Shown: positions 7,214-15,444 of the stretch, piece by piece | Numbering within the stretch: position 1 is the first letter of the stretch | Layout: every line of letters begins with the position of its first letter | NCBI GenBank assembly: GCA_002364755.1 | Contig: DEZI01000035.1 | Span: 4,512 to 68,511 of the forward strand | Length of the DNA stretch: 64,000 bases | Source: Stenotrophomonas maltophilia | GTDB taxonomy: Bacteria > Pseudomonadota > Gammaproteobacteria > Xanthomonadales > Xanthomonadaceae | Direction: 5' to 3' | The notes under the pieces: generated by a model | What the model was told of the DNA's origin: nothing | Database searches by the model: none | Seen by the model: the letters and a program-made list of their open reading frames with translations, nothing else | Made by a program: the position numbers and the translations under genes

Positions 7214-8650
7214 TGCCGACAATTCCCGCGCGATCGCACCCAGCCGCTCCACCGCACTGATGAAGCGCGCATCCAGCGCCTGGCAGCACGACAGCCGCAG
7301 GCAATGCCGGTAGCGCGCACCGCGCGAATACACCTGGCCGGGCATGAACACGATGTCCTCCGCCAGCGCCCGCTCGAACAGTTCGCGGGTATCCACGCCC
7401 GGCAGTTCCAGCCACAGCAGGAAGCCACCCTGTGGCTCGGTGGCACGGGTGCCGGCGGGGAAGTGTTCGGCCACCAGCTGGCGCAGGCGCCCGACCTGTT
7501 CGCGGTACAGCCGGCGCATGCGGTGCAGGTGGTGCTCGTAGCTGCCGGCTTGCAGGTAAGCGGCCACCGCATCACCCAGCAGCTGTGGTTCACCGCCGGT
7601 CGACTGGAATTTGAGCAGGGCGATGCGCTCGGCGAAGCGGCCCCCATCGAGCCAGCCGATGCGGTAATCCGGCGCCAGCGTCTTGGAGAAGCCGCCGACC
7701 ACCATCACCCAGCCATCGCGATCAAACGCCTTCAGCAGCGGCGCCGGTGGCTCGCAGAACTGCAGCTCGGCGTACACCGCATCCTCGATCAGCGGCAGCT
7801 GGCGTGCATTGACCAGCTCGGCCAGGCGCTGCTTGGCGGCCGTCGGCATGGTGCAGCCCAGCGGGTTGTGCACGGTGGGCATGACCACCAGCGCGGCCAG
7901 CGGCGTGTGCTCCAGCAGCGCTTCCAGCGCATCCACGTCCAGCCCGTGCTGCGGGTGGGTAGGCAGTTCGATGGCCTGCAGGCCGAGGTTGGCCAGCAGC
8001 GGGTACAGGTTGAAGTAGGACGGGGCCTCGATGCCCACGGCCGCGCCCGGTTCGGTCACCGCGCGCAGGGCCAGCTGCAGCGCTTCCATCGCGCCGTGGG
8101 TCAGCAGCAGGCGGTCGGCATGCGTATGCAGGCCCATCCGCGGGCCACGCCGTACGATCTGCGCCAGCAGGCGCGGCGAGCCATTCGGGCGCGCATAGGT
8201 TTCCACCGTCTGCTGGCCGTAGCGCAGCACCTGTGCGGTGTGCCGGGCCAGCTGGGCGCCGGGATAGAACTGCCGCCCACGCGGCCCGGCAAACGCCAGA
8301 TCGATCACTCCAGGGCGTTGCTGTGCCTGGAGCACGCGCGCCATCAAGGCCTGCTGCAGCGGTGCGGTGGGCGCCGAGGGTGCATCGCGCAGCGAACGCT
8401 GCGGCACTGACAGGCGCGGCGCCACCTCGAAACCCGCCTTCGGCCGCGGCACCACCAGCCCTGCATCTTCCAGCTGCCGGTAGGCCGCGATGACGGTGTT
8501 CAGGCTGAGCTGGCGCTGCGCGGCCATCTGCCGCAGCGAGGGCAGGCGGCTGCCGACCGGCAGACGACCGCCGTGGATTGCCTCGGCCAGCTCATCGGAC
8601 AGGCGCTGGTAGCGCGGCGGGGCCGGGGTGGTGCGCGCATCTGTATCCAT
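7208..8650 (-). CDS. MocR-type regulator: GntR HTH fused to a PLP aminotransferase-like domain
   Basis: 480 residues. The N-terminal GntR winged helix (about residues 10-80) shows LSDELAEAIHGGRLPVGSRL followed by PSLRQMAAQRQLSLNTVIAA and YRQLEDAGLV. The rest is a fold-type I aminotransferase domain with the PLP-lysine segment VVGGFSKTLAPDYRIGWL. MocR proteins bind an amino compound or PLP through the aminotransferase domain; typical targets are PLP or GABA/taurine genes. Here no adjacent catabolic or transport gene indicates a ligand. The start at 8650 gives MDTDARTTPAPPRYQRL; upstream ATGs add only non-conserved sequence. Confidence 0.88.
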   Translation of the reverse strand: MDTDARTTPAPPRYQRLSDELAEAIHGGRLPVGSRLPSLRQMAAQRQLSLNTVIAAYRQLEDAGLVVPRPKAGFEVAPRLSVPQRSLRDAPSAPTAPLQQALMARVLQAQQRPGVIDLAFAGPRGRQFYPGAQLARHTAQVLRYGQQTVETYARPNGSPRLLAQIVRRGPRMGLHTHADRLLLTHGAMEALQLALRAVTEPGAAVGIEAPSYFNLYPLLANLGLQAIELPTHPQHGLDVDALEALLEHTPLAALVVMPTVHNPLGCTMPTAAKQRLAELVNARQLPLIEDAVYAELQFCEPPAPLLKAFDRDGWVMVVGGFSKTLAPDYRIGWLDGGRFAERIALLKFQSTGGEPQLLGDAVAAYLQAGSYEHHLHRMRRLYREQVGRLRQLVAEHFPAGTRATEPQGGFLLWLELPGVDTRELFERALAEDIVFMPGQVYSRGARYRHCLRLSCCQALDARFISAVERLGAIARELSAR

Positions 8651-8747
8651 TGGACTGGCCTGCATCTGCAGCTGTACCCATGATGCCGCCGAGCCTAGCA
8701 TGGTGCTGTCGGTGGGGCCTGATCGGGGCCTGGCCGATCCATTGCAA

Positions 8748-8779
8748 ACGCACGGCCGCAAGGCCGTGCGTCTTTTTTT
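8748..8779 (+). terminator. Strong rho-independent terminator facing right with no gene upstream on its strand
   Basis: ACGCACGGCC-gcaa-GGCCGTGCGT followed by TCTTTTTTT. The U-tract is only on the plus strand, yet the nearest upstream feature is the start of the divergently oriented MocR gene. A second hairpin, GATCGG...CCGATC, precedes it at 8721-8739. Either it ends a short untranslated RNA or it insulates msrA from read-through. Confidence 0.8.
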
Positions 8780-8781
8780 GT

Positions 8782-8845
8782 GTAGAGCCGAGCCCATGCC
8801 CGGCTGCTTTCCCGGCAGCGCAGCCGAGCATGGGCTCGGCTCTAC
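8782..8845. repeat. Long SMAG-type inverted repeat
   Basis: GTAGAGCCGAGCCCATGC at the left end is mirrored by GCATGGGCTCGGCTCTAC at the right end, with an inner GGCTGC/GCAGCC stem. This near-perfect palindrome of about 64 bp with GTAG/CTAC borders fits a SMAG dimer. It sits at the 3' end of msrA. Confidence 0.8.
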
Positions 8846-8855
8846 GAAAGCGCGG

Positions 8856-9593
8856 TCAGCGCATCGGTACCAGCGATGCCTGGCGCCGGTACAGCGCGGG
8901 GAACTGCTTGCCCAGCGCGGCCAGCTTCGGTGCGTCGTAGTAGCGGATGTAGGCCGCCTGCGGGTAGTTGTTCATGTAATTCTGGTGGTAGCTCTCGGCC
9001 GGGTAGAAACGCTGGCCGCTGGCCACCTGGGTCACGATCGGGACGCGGTAGCTGCCAGCCTTGCCCAGCTGGTCGATGTAGGCGCGGCTGGCAGCCAGCT
9101 GCCTGGCGTCATCGCTGAAGATCGCCGAGCGGTACTGGCTGCCGTGGTCCGGGCCCTGGTAGTTCAGCTGGGTGGGATCGTGCGCCACCGAGAAGAACAC
9201 CTGCAGCAGCTGCCCATAGCTGACCTGGCGCGGATCGTAGTCGACCTTCACTGCTTCAGCGTGTCCGGTGCGGCCGCTGCTGACGCGCTCGTAGCGTGCA
9301 TCGGCGGCACTGCCTCCGGCATAGCCGGCCACCGCATTGCTCACGCCTTTCACGTGCTGGAACACGCCCTGCACGCCCCAGAAGCAGCCACCGGCAAACA
9401 CCACGCTGGCGTGGGTGGCGCCATCGGTGAAGGCGGCATCGCCGGTGGGTGCCGGCAGTGCCTGTACCTGCGCGCTGGCGGTAGCCGGCGCGGCCATCGC
9501 GCCGCGATCAACCAGCAGCACGCCGGCCACCAGTGCCGTGGCGACCAGCCCGGCAACACCTGTTGCAATGCCCTGTTCGAAGGAGAATTTCAT
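8856..9593 (-). CDS. msrA: Exported peptide methionine-(S)-sulfoxide reductase, single-cysteine type
   Basis: 245 residues. An N-terminal hydrophobic stretch (about residues 8-30, GVAGLVATALVAGVLLV) acts as signal or membrane anchor and directs the enzyme to the periplasm. The catalytic motif GGCFWG (Cys70) follows, then YAGG, GHAEAVKVDYD and YHQNYM. Cys70 is the only cysteine, so the usual C-terminal resolving cysteines are missing and regeneration must rely directly on an external thiol. The likely donor is the DipZ protein encoded immediately upstream. It repairs oxidised methionines in envelope proteins and is the third gene of msrB-dipZ-msrA. Confidence 0.92.
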   Translation of the reverse strand: MKFSFEQGIATGVAGLVATALVAGVLLVDRGAMAAPATASAQVQALPAPTGDAAFTDGATHASVVFAGGCFWGVQGVFQHVKGVSNAVAGYAGGSAADARYERVSSGRTGHAEAVKVDYDPRQVSYGQLLQVFFSVAHDPTQLNYQGPDHGSQYRSAIFSDDARQLAASRAYIDQLGKAGSYRVPIVTQVASGQRFYPAESYHQNYMNNYPQAAYIRYYDAPKLAALGKQFPALYRRQASLVPMR

Positions 9594-9608
9594 CGTGCCC
9601 TCCTGTTC

Positions 9609-11378
9609 TCAGCCAAAGGTGAAGGCATAGGCCTGCACGCCCGCATCGAGGAACTCGATCTCGAAGCGGTGCGGGCCGACCGTGCCGCGCTGGCGCACCA
9701 GCTGGTACAGACGGTTCTCGTTGACCACGCCGGTGCCATCGGCGCCGACATCGCTGCCGGCATCGGTGGCCGGCAGCGGCTTGCCGTCCAGCCACACGCG
9801 GAAGCGCACCGGCGTGCCGTCCTGCGTCGGTGCCAACACCAGGTGCAGGTCGCGGGCATGGAACTGGAAGGCGAGGCGGCCGCCGGCCTGCTGCAGCTGC
9901 GCGGCTTCATCGGTGACGGTCCAGCGGCCGGACAGGCCCCACTGGTTGAGCGCGAGGCTGGCCGGCAGCGTGTAGTCGAAGGCCACATCGTTGCGCTGCC
10001 CGCCGGGCGAGGCGAAGTGCTCGGCGCGTGCATGGCCCAGGTAGGTTTCCGGAGAGCGCAGGTTCCCCATGTCGGCCTGCGTGGCCACGCCCTGCAGGTC
10101 GGCGGCGGCCGGGTCGGCCGGCGGCGGCAGATCGGTCTGGCCGGCCTCGGTCAGCAGGCGGCGGATCACCTGTTCCGAATGCGCGTAGTTGCCTTCACCG
10201 AACTGGTGGGCGCGGATGTTGCCCTGCGCATCGACGAAGTACTGCGCCGGCCAGTACTGGTTGTTGAATGCGCGCCAGATCGAATACTGGTTGTCCAGCG
10301 CCACCGGGTATTCCACCTTCAGCTGCTGCACGGCCTTCATCACGTTGCGCGGGTCGCGTTCGAAGGCGAACTCGGGCGTGTGCACGCCAACCACCACCAG
10401 GCCATGATCGCGATAGCGGCGTTCCCATTCGTGGACGAAGGGCATCGCACGCAGGCAGTTGATGCAGGAATAGGTCCAGAAGTCGATCAGCACGACCTTG
10501 CCGCGCAGCTGTCCGGCCTTGAGCGGCGGACTGTTGAGCCAGCCGGTGGCACCGTCCAGAGAGGGCAGGGTGCCTTCCACCGGCAGCGGCGCGTCGGCAC
10601 CGGCATTCGCGCCGGCCATCATCATCGGCGGCGCCGCCGGCTGCGCACCGGGCACGGCATCGAGCAGACCCTGTTCGATGCGCGCGGTGCTCACCGTGGA
10701 CAGGCGGGTCAGCAGGCCGGTATCCCAGCCCAGCCCGATCGCCACCACCGCCAGCAGCGCGGCAACGCCCAGCATCTTGCGCAGCACGTCGCCCAGGCCA
10801 AGGCGCGCCTGCAGGGCGTTGAACACGCGGCCGCCGATCCATACCGCCAGCGCGAGCGCGGTGGCCGCGCCCAACGCGTAGGCCAGCAGCAGCGCGCTGG
10901 TGCCGACGCTGGCGCCATGCAGGGCAGCGCCCGTCAGCACCAGACCGAGGATCGGGCCGGCGCACGGCGCCCACAGCAGGCCGGTGGCGATGCCGATCAG
11001 CAGCGAGGTCCCAGCACCGCCACGGCCGGCATCATCCGCAGCATCGGCGCGTGCACTCAGCCGTGCACCCACGCGCTGGAACGGCGCCAGCAGATGGTCT
11101 GCCAGGCGCGGCCAGAGCAGCGCGAGGGCGAACACCGCCATCAGCACCAGGGCCAGCCAGCGGCCGATCTGGTTGGCCTGCGCCACCCATTGGCTGCCCA
11201 CGGCGGCCAGGCTCGCGACCGCGGCGAAGGTCAGCGCCATGCCCAGCAGCAGCGGCAGCGTGCTGCGCACGAAGGAGCGGTTGGCCCGCGCGAACACGAA
11301 GGGCAGCACCGGCAGGATGCACGGGCTGAGCAGGGTCAATACACCGCCCAGGTAGGCCAGCAGCAACAGCAGCATCAT
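9609..11378 (-). CDS. dipZ: DipZ-like thiol-disulfide transporter: CcdA membrane domain, thioredoxin-like domain and C-terminal beta domain
   Basis: 589 residues. The first about 230 form a CcdA/DsbD-type membrane domain with its two redox cysteines in LLSPCILPVLPF and LLWAPCAGPILGL. Residues about 280-410 are a periplasmic TlpA-like thioredoxin domain with a CxxC in YSCINCLRAMPF. The remaining about 170 residues are beta-rich, as in mycobacterial DipZ. It carries electrons from cytosolic thioredoxin across the inner membrane. Placed between msrB and msrA, it is very likely the reductant supply for both. Its ATG overlaps the msrB stop (ATGA), so the two are translationally coupled. Confidence 0.9.
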   Translation of the reverse strand: MMLLLLLAYLGGVLTLLSPCILPVLPFVFARANRSFVRSTLPLLLGMALTFAAVASLAAVGSQWVAQANQIGRWLALVLMAVFALALLWPRLADHLLAPFQRVGARLSARADAADDAGRGGAGTSLLIGIATGLLWAPCAGPILGLVLTGAALHGASVGTSALLLAYALGAATALALAVWIGGRVFNALQARLGLGDVLRKMLGVAALLAVVAIGLGWDTGLLTRLSTVSTARIEQGLLDAVPGAQPAAPPMMMAGANAGADAPLPVEGTLPSLDGATGWLNSPPLKAGQLRGKVVLIDFWTYSCINCLRAMPFVHEWERRYRDHGLVVVGVHTPEFAFERDPRNVMKAVQQLKVEYPVALDNQYSIWRAFNNQYWPAQYFVDAQGNIRAHQFGEGNYAHSEQVIRRLLTEAGQTDLPPPADPAAADLQGVATQADMGNLRSPETYLGHARAEHFASPGGQRNDVAFDYTLPASLALNQWGLSGRWTVTDEAAQLQQAGGRLAFQFHARDLHLVLAPTQDGTPVRFRVWLDGKPLPATDAGSDVGADGTGVVNENRLYQLVRQRGTVGPHRFEIEFLDAGVQAYAFTFG

Positions 11379-11953
11379 CAGGCTCCAGAAACAGGGGAAG
11401 AACCGAGCGGCACGCGCCAGCCACCGTTGCTGTCCTGCTGTGCCGCGCCGGGCTGGAACAGCAGGGCGGCACCGTTCATGCAGTAGCGCAGGCCGGTGGG
11501 GCGCGGGCCATCGTTGAAGACATGGCCGAGGTGGCCGCCGCAGCGGCTGCAGTGCGCCTCCACCCGCAACATGCCGAAGGTGGTGTCGCGGTCCTCGCCG
11601 ACGGCGCCATGCAGCGGTGCCCAGAAGCTGGGCCAGCCGGTGCCGCTTTCAAACTTGGTGGACGAGGAGAACAGTGGCTGCTGGCAGCCGGCGCAGGTGA
11701 AGGTGCCCTGCCGGTGTTCGCGGTCCAGCGGGCTGCTGCCGGCCCGTTCGGTGGCCTGCTGGCGCAGCACCGCGTACTGCGCCGGGGTCAGCAGCCGGCG
11801 CCATTCGGCGTCGGTGCGCATCAGCGGGAACTGTCGAGCCGGGCGGTTCTCGGCGGCGGCCGTGGCGGCGCGGCTGCACGCGCCCAGGCCGAGCACGCCA
11901 GCGGCGGTGGCAAGGCCACCCAGGCCCAGGAGGTGGCGGCGGGTGAGGGGCAT
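11378..11953 (-). CDS. msrB: Exported peptide methionine-(R)-sulfoxide reductase, probable lipoprotein
   Basis: 191 residues. The N-terminus MPLTRRHLLGLGGLATAAGV carries a twin arginine, and LGLGACS makes a lipobox, so it is probably a Tat-exported lipoprotein. The MsrB domain has zinc cysteine pairs CAGC and CSRCGGHLGHVF and the catalytic Cys in RYCMNGAALLF. It reduces methionine-R-sulfoxide in proteins. The start at 11953 was chosen because it gives this signal sequence. It is the first gene of msrB-dipZ-msrA, divergent from the two-component regulator 145 bp away. Confidence 0.92.
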   Translation of the reverse strand: MPLTRRHLLGLGGLATAAGVLGLGACSRAATAAAENRPARQFPLMRTDAEWRRLLTPAQYAVLRQQATERAGSSPLDREHRQGTFTCAGCQQPLFSSSTKFESGTGWPSFWAPLHGAVGEDRDTTFGMLRVEAHCSRCGGHLGHVFNDGPRPTGLRYCMNGAALLFQPGAAQQDSNGGWRVPLGSSPVSGA

Positions 11954-12009
11954 GGCGGACTCCTGCAAGGGGCGACGGGGCCATGCTGCGCCTGCCCGGG
12001 TCAACGAAT

Positions 12010-12038
12010 CCTCACGCAGGATTCAATTTTTCGTGAGG
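12010..12038. promoter_or_regulatory. Inverted repeat between the msr operon and the two-component system
   Basis: CCTCACG at 12010-12016 and CGTGAGG at 12032-12038 form 7-bp inverted arms separated by 15 bp, in a locally AT-rich stretch (GATTCAATTTTT). It is the only such symmetric signal in the 144-bp divergent promoter region. It may be the response-regulator site or another operator serving both directions. No experimental motif is recalled. Confidence 0.45.
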
Positions 12039-12097
12039 TATCGGTGGCCGTCCCGCGCCACAATGCGGGCAGCCTCCCCACTGGCCCCGAGCTGCCG

Positions 12098-12817
12098 ATG
12101 TCCGCCAAACGCGTCCTGATCGTCGAAGACGATGCCCACATCGCCGACCTGCTGCGCATGCACCTGGCCGACGAGGGCTACGACGTCGCCCACGCCGCCA
12201 CCGGCGATGCCGGCCTGCGCCTGCTGGAGCAGGACGGCCCGTGGGACGCGCTGGTGCTGGACGTGATGCTTCCCGGTGTGGACGGCCTGCAGATCTGCCA
12301 GCGCGCCCGTGCGATGGCGCGCTACGTGCCGATCATCATCATCAGCGCACGTGGCAGCGAGACCCAGCGCATCGTCGGCCTGGAACTGGGCGCGGACGAC
12401 TACCTGGCCAAGCCCTTCTCGATGCCCGAGCTGGTGGCCCGCGTGCGCGCGCTGCTGCGCCGCGCCGAAGCCATGGCACAGAACGCGCGCATCGATGCCG
12501 GTGCGGTCGAGGTCGGTGGCCTGCAGCTGGACCCGGTGGCGCGCACCGCCTCGGTCGATGGCAGCGCATTGGAACTGACCCCGCGTGAGTTCGACCTGCT
12601 GCTGTTCTTCGCCCGCCACCCCGACCAGGTGTTCGCACGGATGGAACTGCTCAACCAGGTCTGGGGCTACCAGCACGATGGTTACGAGCACACGGTGAAC
12701 ACCCACATCAACCGCCTGCGCAGCAAGATCGAGCTCGACCCGGCCACGCCGCGGCGCCTGCTGACGGTGTGGGGGCGTGGCTACAAGCTGGTTGACCCGG
12801 CCGGGGCGGCGGCATGA
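12098..12817 (+). CDS. OmpR-family response regulator
   Basis: 239 residues. The receiver domain has the acidic pair in IVEDD, the phospho-acceptor in VLDVMLPG (Asp55) and the conserved Lys in LAKPFS. The OmpR/PhoB winged-helix output domain shows LTPREFDLLLFFARHP and HTVNTHINRLRSKIE. The ATG at 12098 gives MSAKRVLIVEDD, the standard receiver N-terminus. It overlaps the sensor kinase gene by 4 bp (ATGA). The divergent msrB-dipZ-msrA operon is its most obvious candidate target. Confidence 0.93.
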   Translation: MSAKRVLIVEDDAHIADLLRMHLADEGYDVAHAATGDAGLRLLEQDGPWDALVLDVMLPGVDGLQICQRARAMARYVPIIIISARGSETQRIVGLELGADDYLAKPFSMPELVARVRALLRRAEAMAQNARIDAGAVEVGGLQLDPVARTASVDGSALELTPREFDLLLFFARHPDQVFARMELLNQVWGYQHDGYEHTVNTHINRLRSKIELDPATPRRLLTVWGRGYKLVDPAGAAA

Positions 12818-14286
12818 TCACGCCCAACCTGTGGCAGAAGCTGGCGGCGGTGATCGCCGCGCTGATGCTGATGTGCTGCATGGCCCTGCTGGCCCTGCAG
12901 ATGCGCGCCAGCACCCGCCACGAACAGGAAGTGGTGCAGCGGCTGTCGATGGGCCTGGCCGAACACATCGCCCAGCGCAGCGAACTGATGGACACCAGCG
13001 GCATGCGCGATACTGCGGTGCGCGCGCTGTTCGGCCAGCTGATGGCGGTCAATCCCAGCGTGGAGGTGTACCTGCTGGACGACCAGGGCCGCATCCTCGG
13101 CCACGATGCGCCCAGCGGCCACCTGCTGCGCAACCGCGTCGACCTGGCGCCGCTGCGTCGCCTGCTGGCCGGTGCACCGCTGCCGATCCTCGGCGACGAC
13201 CCGCGCAGTACCGGCGGCCGCAAGGTGTTCAGCGTGGCCCCGCTGGTGGTGCAGGGGCGCCAGGCCGGTTACGTGTATGTGGTGCTGGTGGGCGAACACA
13301 GGCAGATGCTGGCCGACGACCTGGCCGCCAGCAATCAGTGGAACACCACGCTGTGGTCGGTGCTGCTGGTGGGTGGGCTGGGCCTGCTGGCCGGGCTGGT
13401 GGCGTTCTACTGGGTCACCCGGCCGCTGCGCCGGCTGACCCGGCGCATCCAGGCCTTCGACATCGATGCGCCCACGCCATTGCCGGCCCCGGTGCCGCTG
13501 CGCACCGGCGAGCGAGACGAACTGAAGATCCTCGAACATGCCCACGCGCAGATGGCGCAGCGGCTGGGCGAACAGTGGCAGCAGCTGCGCCAGCAGGACC
13601 TGCAGCGCCGCGAACTGGTGGCCAACATCTCGCACGACCTGCGCACGCCGCTGTCGTCGCTGCATGGCTACCTGGAAACGATGGCGCTGAAGGAAGCGAC
13701 GTTGTCGCCGGAAGAACGCCGTCGCTATCTCGGCATCGCCCTGGCGCAGAGCGCCAAGGTGGGCCGCCTGGCGCGCGCGCTGTTCGAACTGGCGCGGCTG
13801 GAACATGGCGAAGTGCGCCTGGAGTGGGAGGTGTTCGCATTGCCGGAGCTGCTGCAGGACGTGCTGCAGAAGTTCGAACTGGCTGCACAGGCGCGCGGCC
13901 AGCACCTGCATGCGGACTTCCCGCCGGGCCTGCCGCTGGTGCGTGCCGATCTCGGCCTGGTCGAGCGGGTGCTGACCAACCTGCTCGATAATGCGCTGCG
14001 GCATGCGCCCGAGGGCGGCGAGGTGCGGGTGCAGCTGCGCGCCATTGAGGGCAGCGTGGAAGTGAGCGTGGCCGACGATGGCCCGGGCGTGGCCCCGGCG
14101 CTGCGCGCGCAGCTGTTCCAGGCGCCGGCGGCACTGGGGGCGCGGCGTGGCGAGAATGGTGGGCTCGGCCTGCTGATCGTGCAGCGCATCGTGCAGCTGC
14201 ACGGCCGCCGCATCGAACTGCGCGAAAGCGCGACTGGCGCACTGTTCGTGTTTGCGCTGCCGCGCGCGGAGAGCGCGGGGCCCTGA
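12814..14286 (+). CDS. Membrane sensor histidine kinase (EnvZ/BaeS-like)
   Basis: 490 residues. TM1 (about residues 8-30, VIAALMLMCCMALLAL) is followed by a periplasmic sensor region of about 150 residues. TM2 (VLLVGGLGLLAGLVAFYWV, about residues 185-205) precedes a HAMP linker. The HisKA domain has the phospho-His in ANISHDLRTPLSSL, and the ATPase domain has N box LTNLLDNALRHAP, ADDGPGV and GGLGLLIVQRI. It phosphorylates the adjacent regulator. Given the linked msr genes, envelope oxidative or chlorine stress is a plausible signal, by analogy with HprSR-MsrPQ. The ligand is not visible. Confidence 0.92.
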   Translation: MITPNLWQKLAAVIAALMLMCCMALLALQMRASTRHEQEVVQRLSMGLAEHIAQRSELMDTSGMRDTAVRALFGQLMAVNPSVEVYLLDDQGRILGHDAPSGHLLRNRVDLAPLRRLLAGAPLPILGDDPRSTGGRKVFSVAPLVVQGRQAGYVYVVLVGEHRQMLADDLAASNQWNTTLWSVLLVGGLGLLAGLVAFYWVTRPLRRLTRRIQAFDIDAPTPLPAPVPLRTGERDELKILEHAHAQMAQRLGEQWQQLRQQDLQRRELVANISHDLRTPLSSLHGYLETMALKEATLSPEERRRYLGIALAQSAKVGRLARALFELARLEHGEVRLEWEVFALPELLQDVLQKFELAAQARGQHLHADFPPGLPLVRADLGLVERVLTNLLDNALRHAPEGGEVRVQLRAIEGSVEVSVADDGPGVAPALRAQLFQAPAALGARRGENGGLGLLIVQRIVQLHGRRIELRESATGALFVFALPRAESAGP

Positions 14287-14299
14287 TACGCCGCTGCGC

Positions 14300-14435
14300 T
14301 CGCCGGGCATGGCCCGGCGCTACCGGTGTGCGTGGCCACCCGGCCGCCCGTGACGTCAGAGCCGCATGGATCCACGCCATGCGTGGATGCGCTTCACCGG
14401 ATCGCCCGACCAGTAGATCCACGCCATGCGTGTTT
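14300..14435. repeat. SMAG repeat cluster
   Basis: A CGCCGGGCATGGCCCGGCGC-type palindrome with CTAC border lies at 14300-14323. It is followed by a palindrome GCATGGATCCACGCCATGCG-like (about 14363-14390) and a GTAG-headed half copy (GTAGATCCACGCCATGCGTG, about 14412-14432). These are two SMAG subfamilies side by side, between the histidine kinase and the phasin terminator. Confidence 0.75.
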
Positions 14436-14457
14436 GCGCTTAACCGGAATCGCAGGC

Positions 14458-14494
14458 AAAAAAAGACCCGGCAGAGGGAGGGATCTGCCGGGTC
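14458..14494 (-). terminator. Rho-independent terminator of the phasin gene
   Basis: On the minus strand, GACCCGGCAGA...TCTGCCGGGTC forms an 11-bp stem followed by seven U residues. It lies about 50 bp past the phasin stop codon. Confidence 0.88.
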
Positions 14495-14541
14495 CGGATT
14501 GCATGGGGGGAGGGACCCATGCAATGAGCGTGGGCGTGACG

Positions 14542-14895
14542 TCAGTGGCTGTTGCCGGTGGCGTCCGCCGTTGAATCTGTCTGGCCCTGCACCAGCTCGG
14601 ACCAGGCGCGACCGGCCTGCAGGCCAAGATCGACCACGTCCTGCTGGGCCTGGCCCAGCCGCTGCAGGTTGTCCTGCCACAGCTGTGCGCCCTTGGGCAG
14701 CAACCCGGCCGGATTCTCGCTGCGGGCCAGTTCGCCCAGCCAGCCGCCGGTTGCGGTCAGGTTGCGTTCCATCGCCTTCAGCTGCACGCCGAACATGCTC
14801 TCGGCGTTTTCCAGCGCCAATCGGTTTGCACGCGTTGCCGCAGCCGCCAGCTGGCGGGTGGCATCACTGAAACGATCGGCGAAGGCGTTGGCCAT
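14542..14895 (-). CDS. Phasin-family protein
   Basis: 117 residues, mostly amphipathic helix: MANAFADRFSDATRQLAAAA, ANRLALENAESMFGVQLKAM, RNLTATGGWLGELAR and LGQAQQDVVDLGLQAGRAWS. These match the Phasin_2/PhaP-type pattern. Phasins coat polyhydroxyalkanoate granules or act as chaperone-like cytosolic proteins. No pha genes are in the window, so the granule role is inferred from the family only. It has its own terminator downstream. Its promoter region overlaps the queD terminator upstream. Confidence 0.75.
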   Translation of the reverse strand: MANAFADRFSDATRQLAAAATRANRLALENAESMFGVQLKAMERNLTATGGWLGELARSENPAGLLPKGAQLWQDNLQRLGQAQQDVVDLGLQAGRAWSELVQGQTDSTADATGNSH

Positions 14896-14953
14896 GGCGG
14901 CATCGAAAGCGGTTGATGCAATGCAGCATACGCCGATCATGCCGCAATGCAAC

Positions 14954-14983
14954 AAAAAAGAAGAAGGCGCTCAAGGCGCCTTC
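14954..14983 (-). terminator. Rho-independent terminator of queD
   Basis: Minus-strand GAAGGCGC-cttga-GCGCCTTC stem followed by TTCTTTTTT. It lies about 30 bp after the queD stop and just before the phasin gene, separating the two units. Confidence 0.85.
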
Positions 14984-15010
14984 AGAAACCCTTGAGTATC
15001 AATGGCTTGA

Positions 15011-15373
15011 TCAGGCGGCCGGGCCGCGGTACCGGCAGCCGGAGGTGCAGGTTTCATGCACGGTGATCTCGCTCAGCGCGGGCAGCAGCGGCTTCAGCTC
15101 CTTCCAGATCCACACCGCCAGGTTCTCGCTGGTCGGGTTTTCCAGGCCGGGGATGTCGTTGAGGTAGTGGTGGTCCAGGCGGTCGTAGATCGGCTGGAAG
15201 GCGGCTTTGACGTCGCCGAAATCCATGATCCAGCCGGTCTGCGCACCCGGCTCGCCCTCCACCTTCAGTTCCACCCGGAACGAGTGGCCGTGCAGGCGCG
15301 CGCATTTGTGGCCCGGCGGCACGTTGGGCAGGCGGTGGGCCGCCTCGAGCATGAAGACTTTGAAGATTTCCAT
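15011..15373 (-). CDS. queD: 6-carboxy-5,6,7,8-tetrahydropterin synthase (queuosine pathway)
   Basis: 120 residues, the standard QueD/PTPS-like length. AAHRL provides one zinc His, and CARLHGHSF the catalytic Cys and two more zinc His residues. WIMDFGDVK, LDHHYLND and the Glu of TVHETCTSGCRYRG complete the fold. It converts 7,8-dihydroneopterin triphosphate to 6-carboxytetrahydropterin, the first committed step toward 7-deazaguanine/queuosine. The ATG at 15373 gives MEIFKVFMLEAAH; longer upstream frames are non-conserved. It is divergent from the TonB receptor, with a repeat-rich control region between. Confidence 0.94.
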   Translation of the reverse strand: MEIFKVFMLEAAHRLPNVPPGHKCARLHGHSFRVELKVEGEPGAQTGWIMDFGDVKAAFQPIYDRLDHHYLNDIPGLENPTSENLAVWIWKELKPLLPALSEITVHETCTSGCRYRGPAA

Positions 15374-15444
15374 GGCGCGATTGTACGCCGGCCCCGCCGC
15401 CGCGGCCGTCCCGGTTGTTGGCTTTCCGTAAAGCAATTCTTTCC

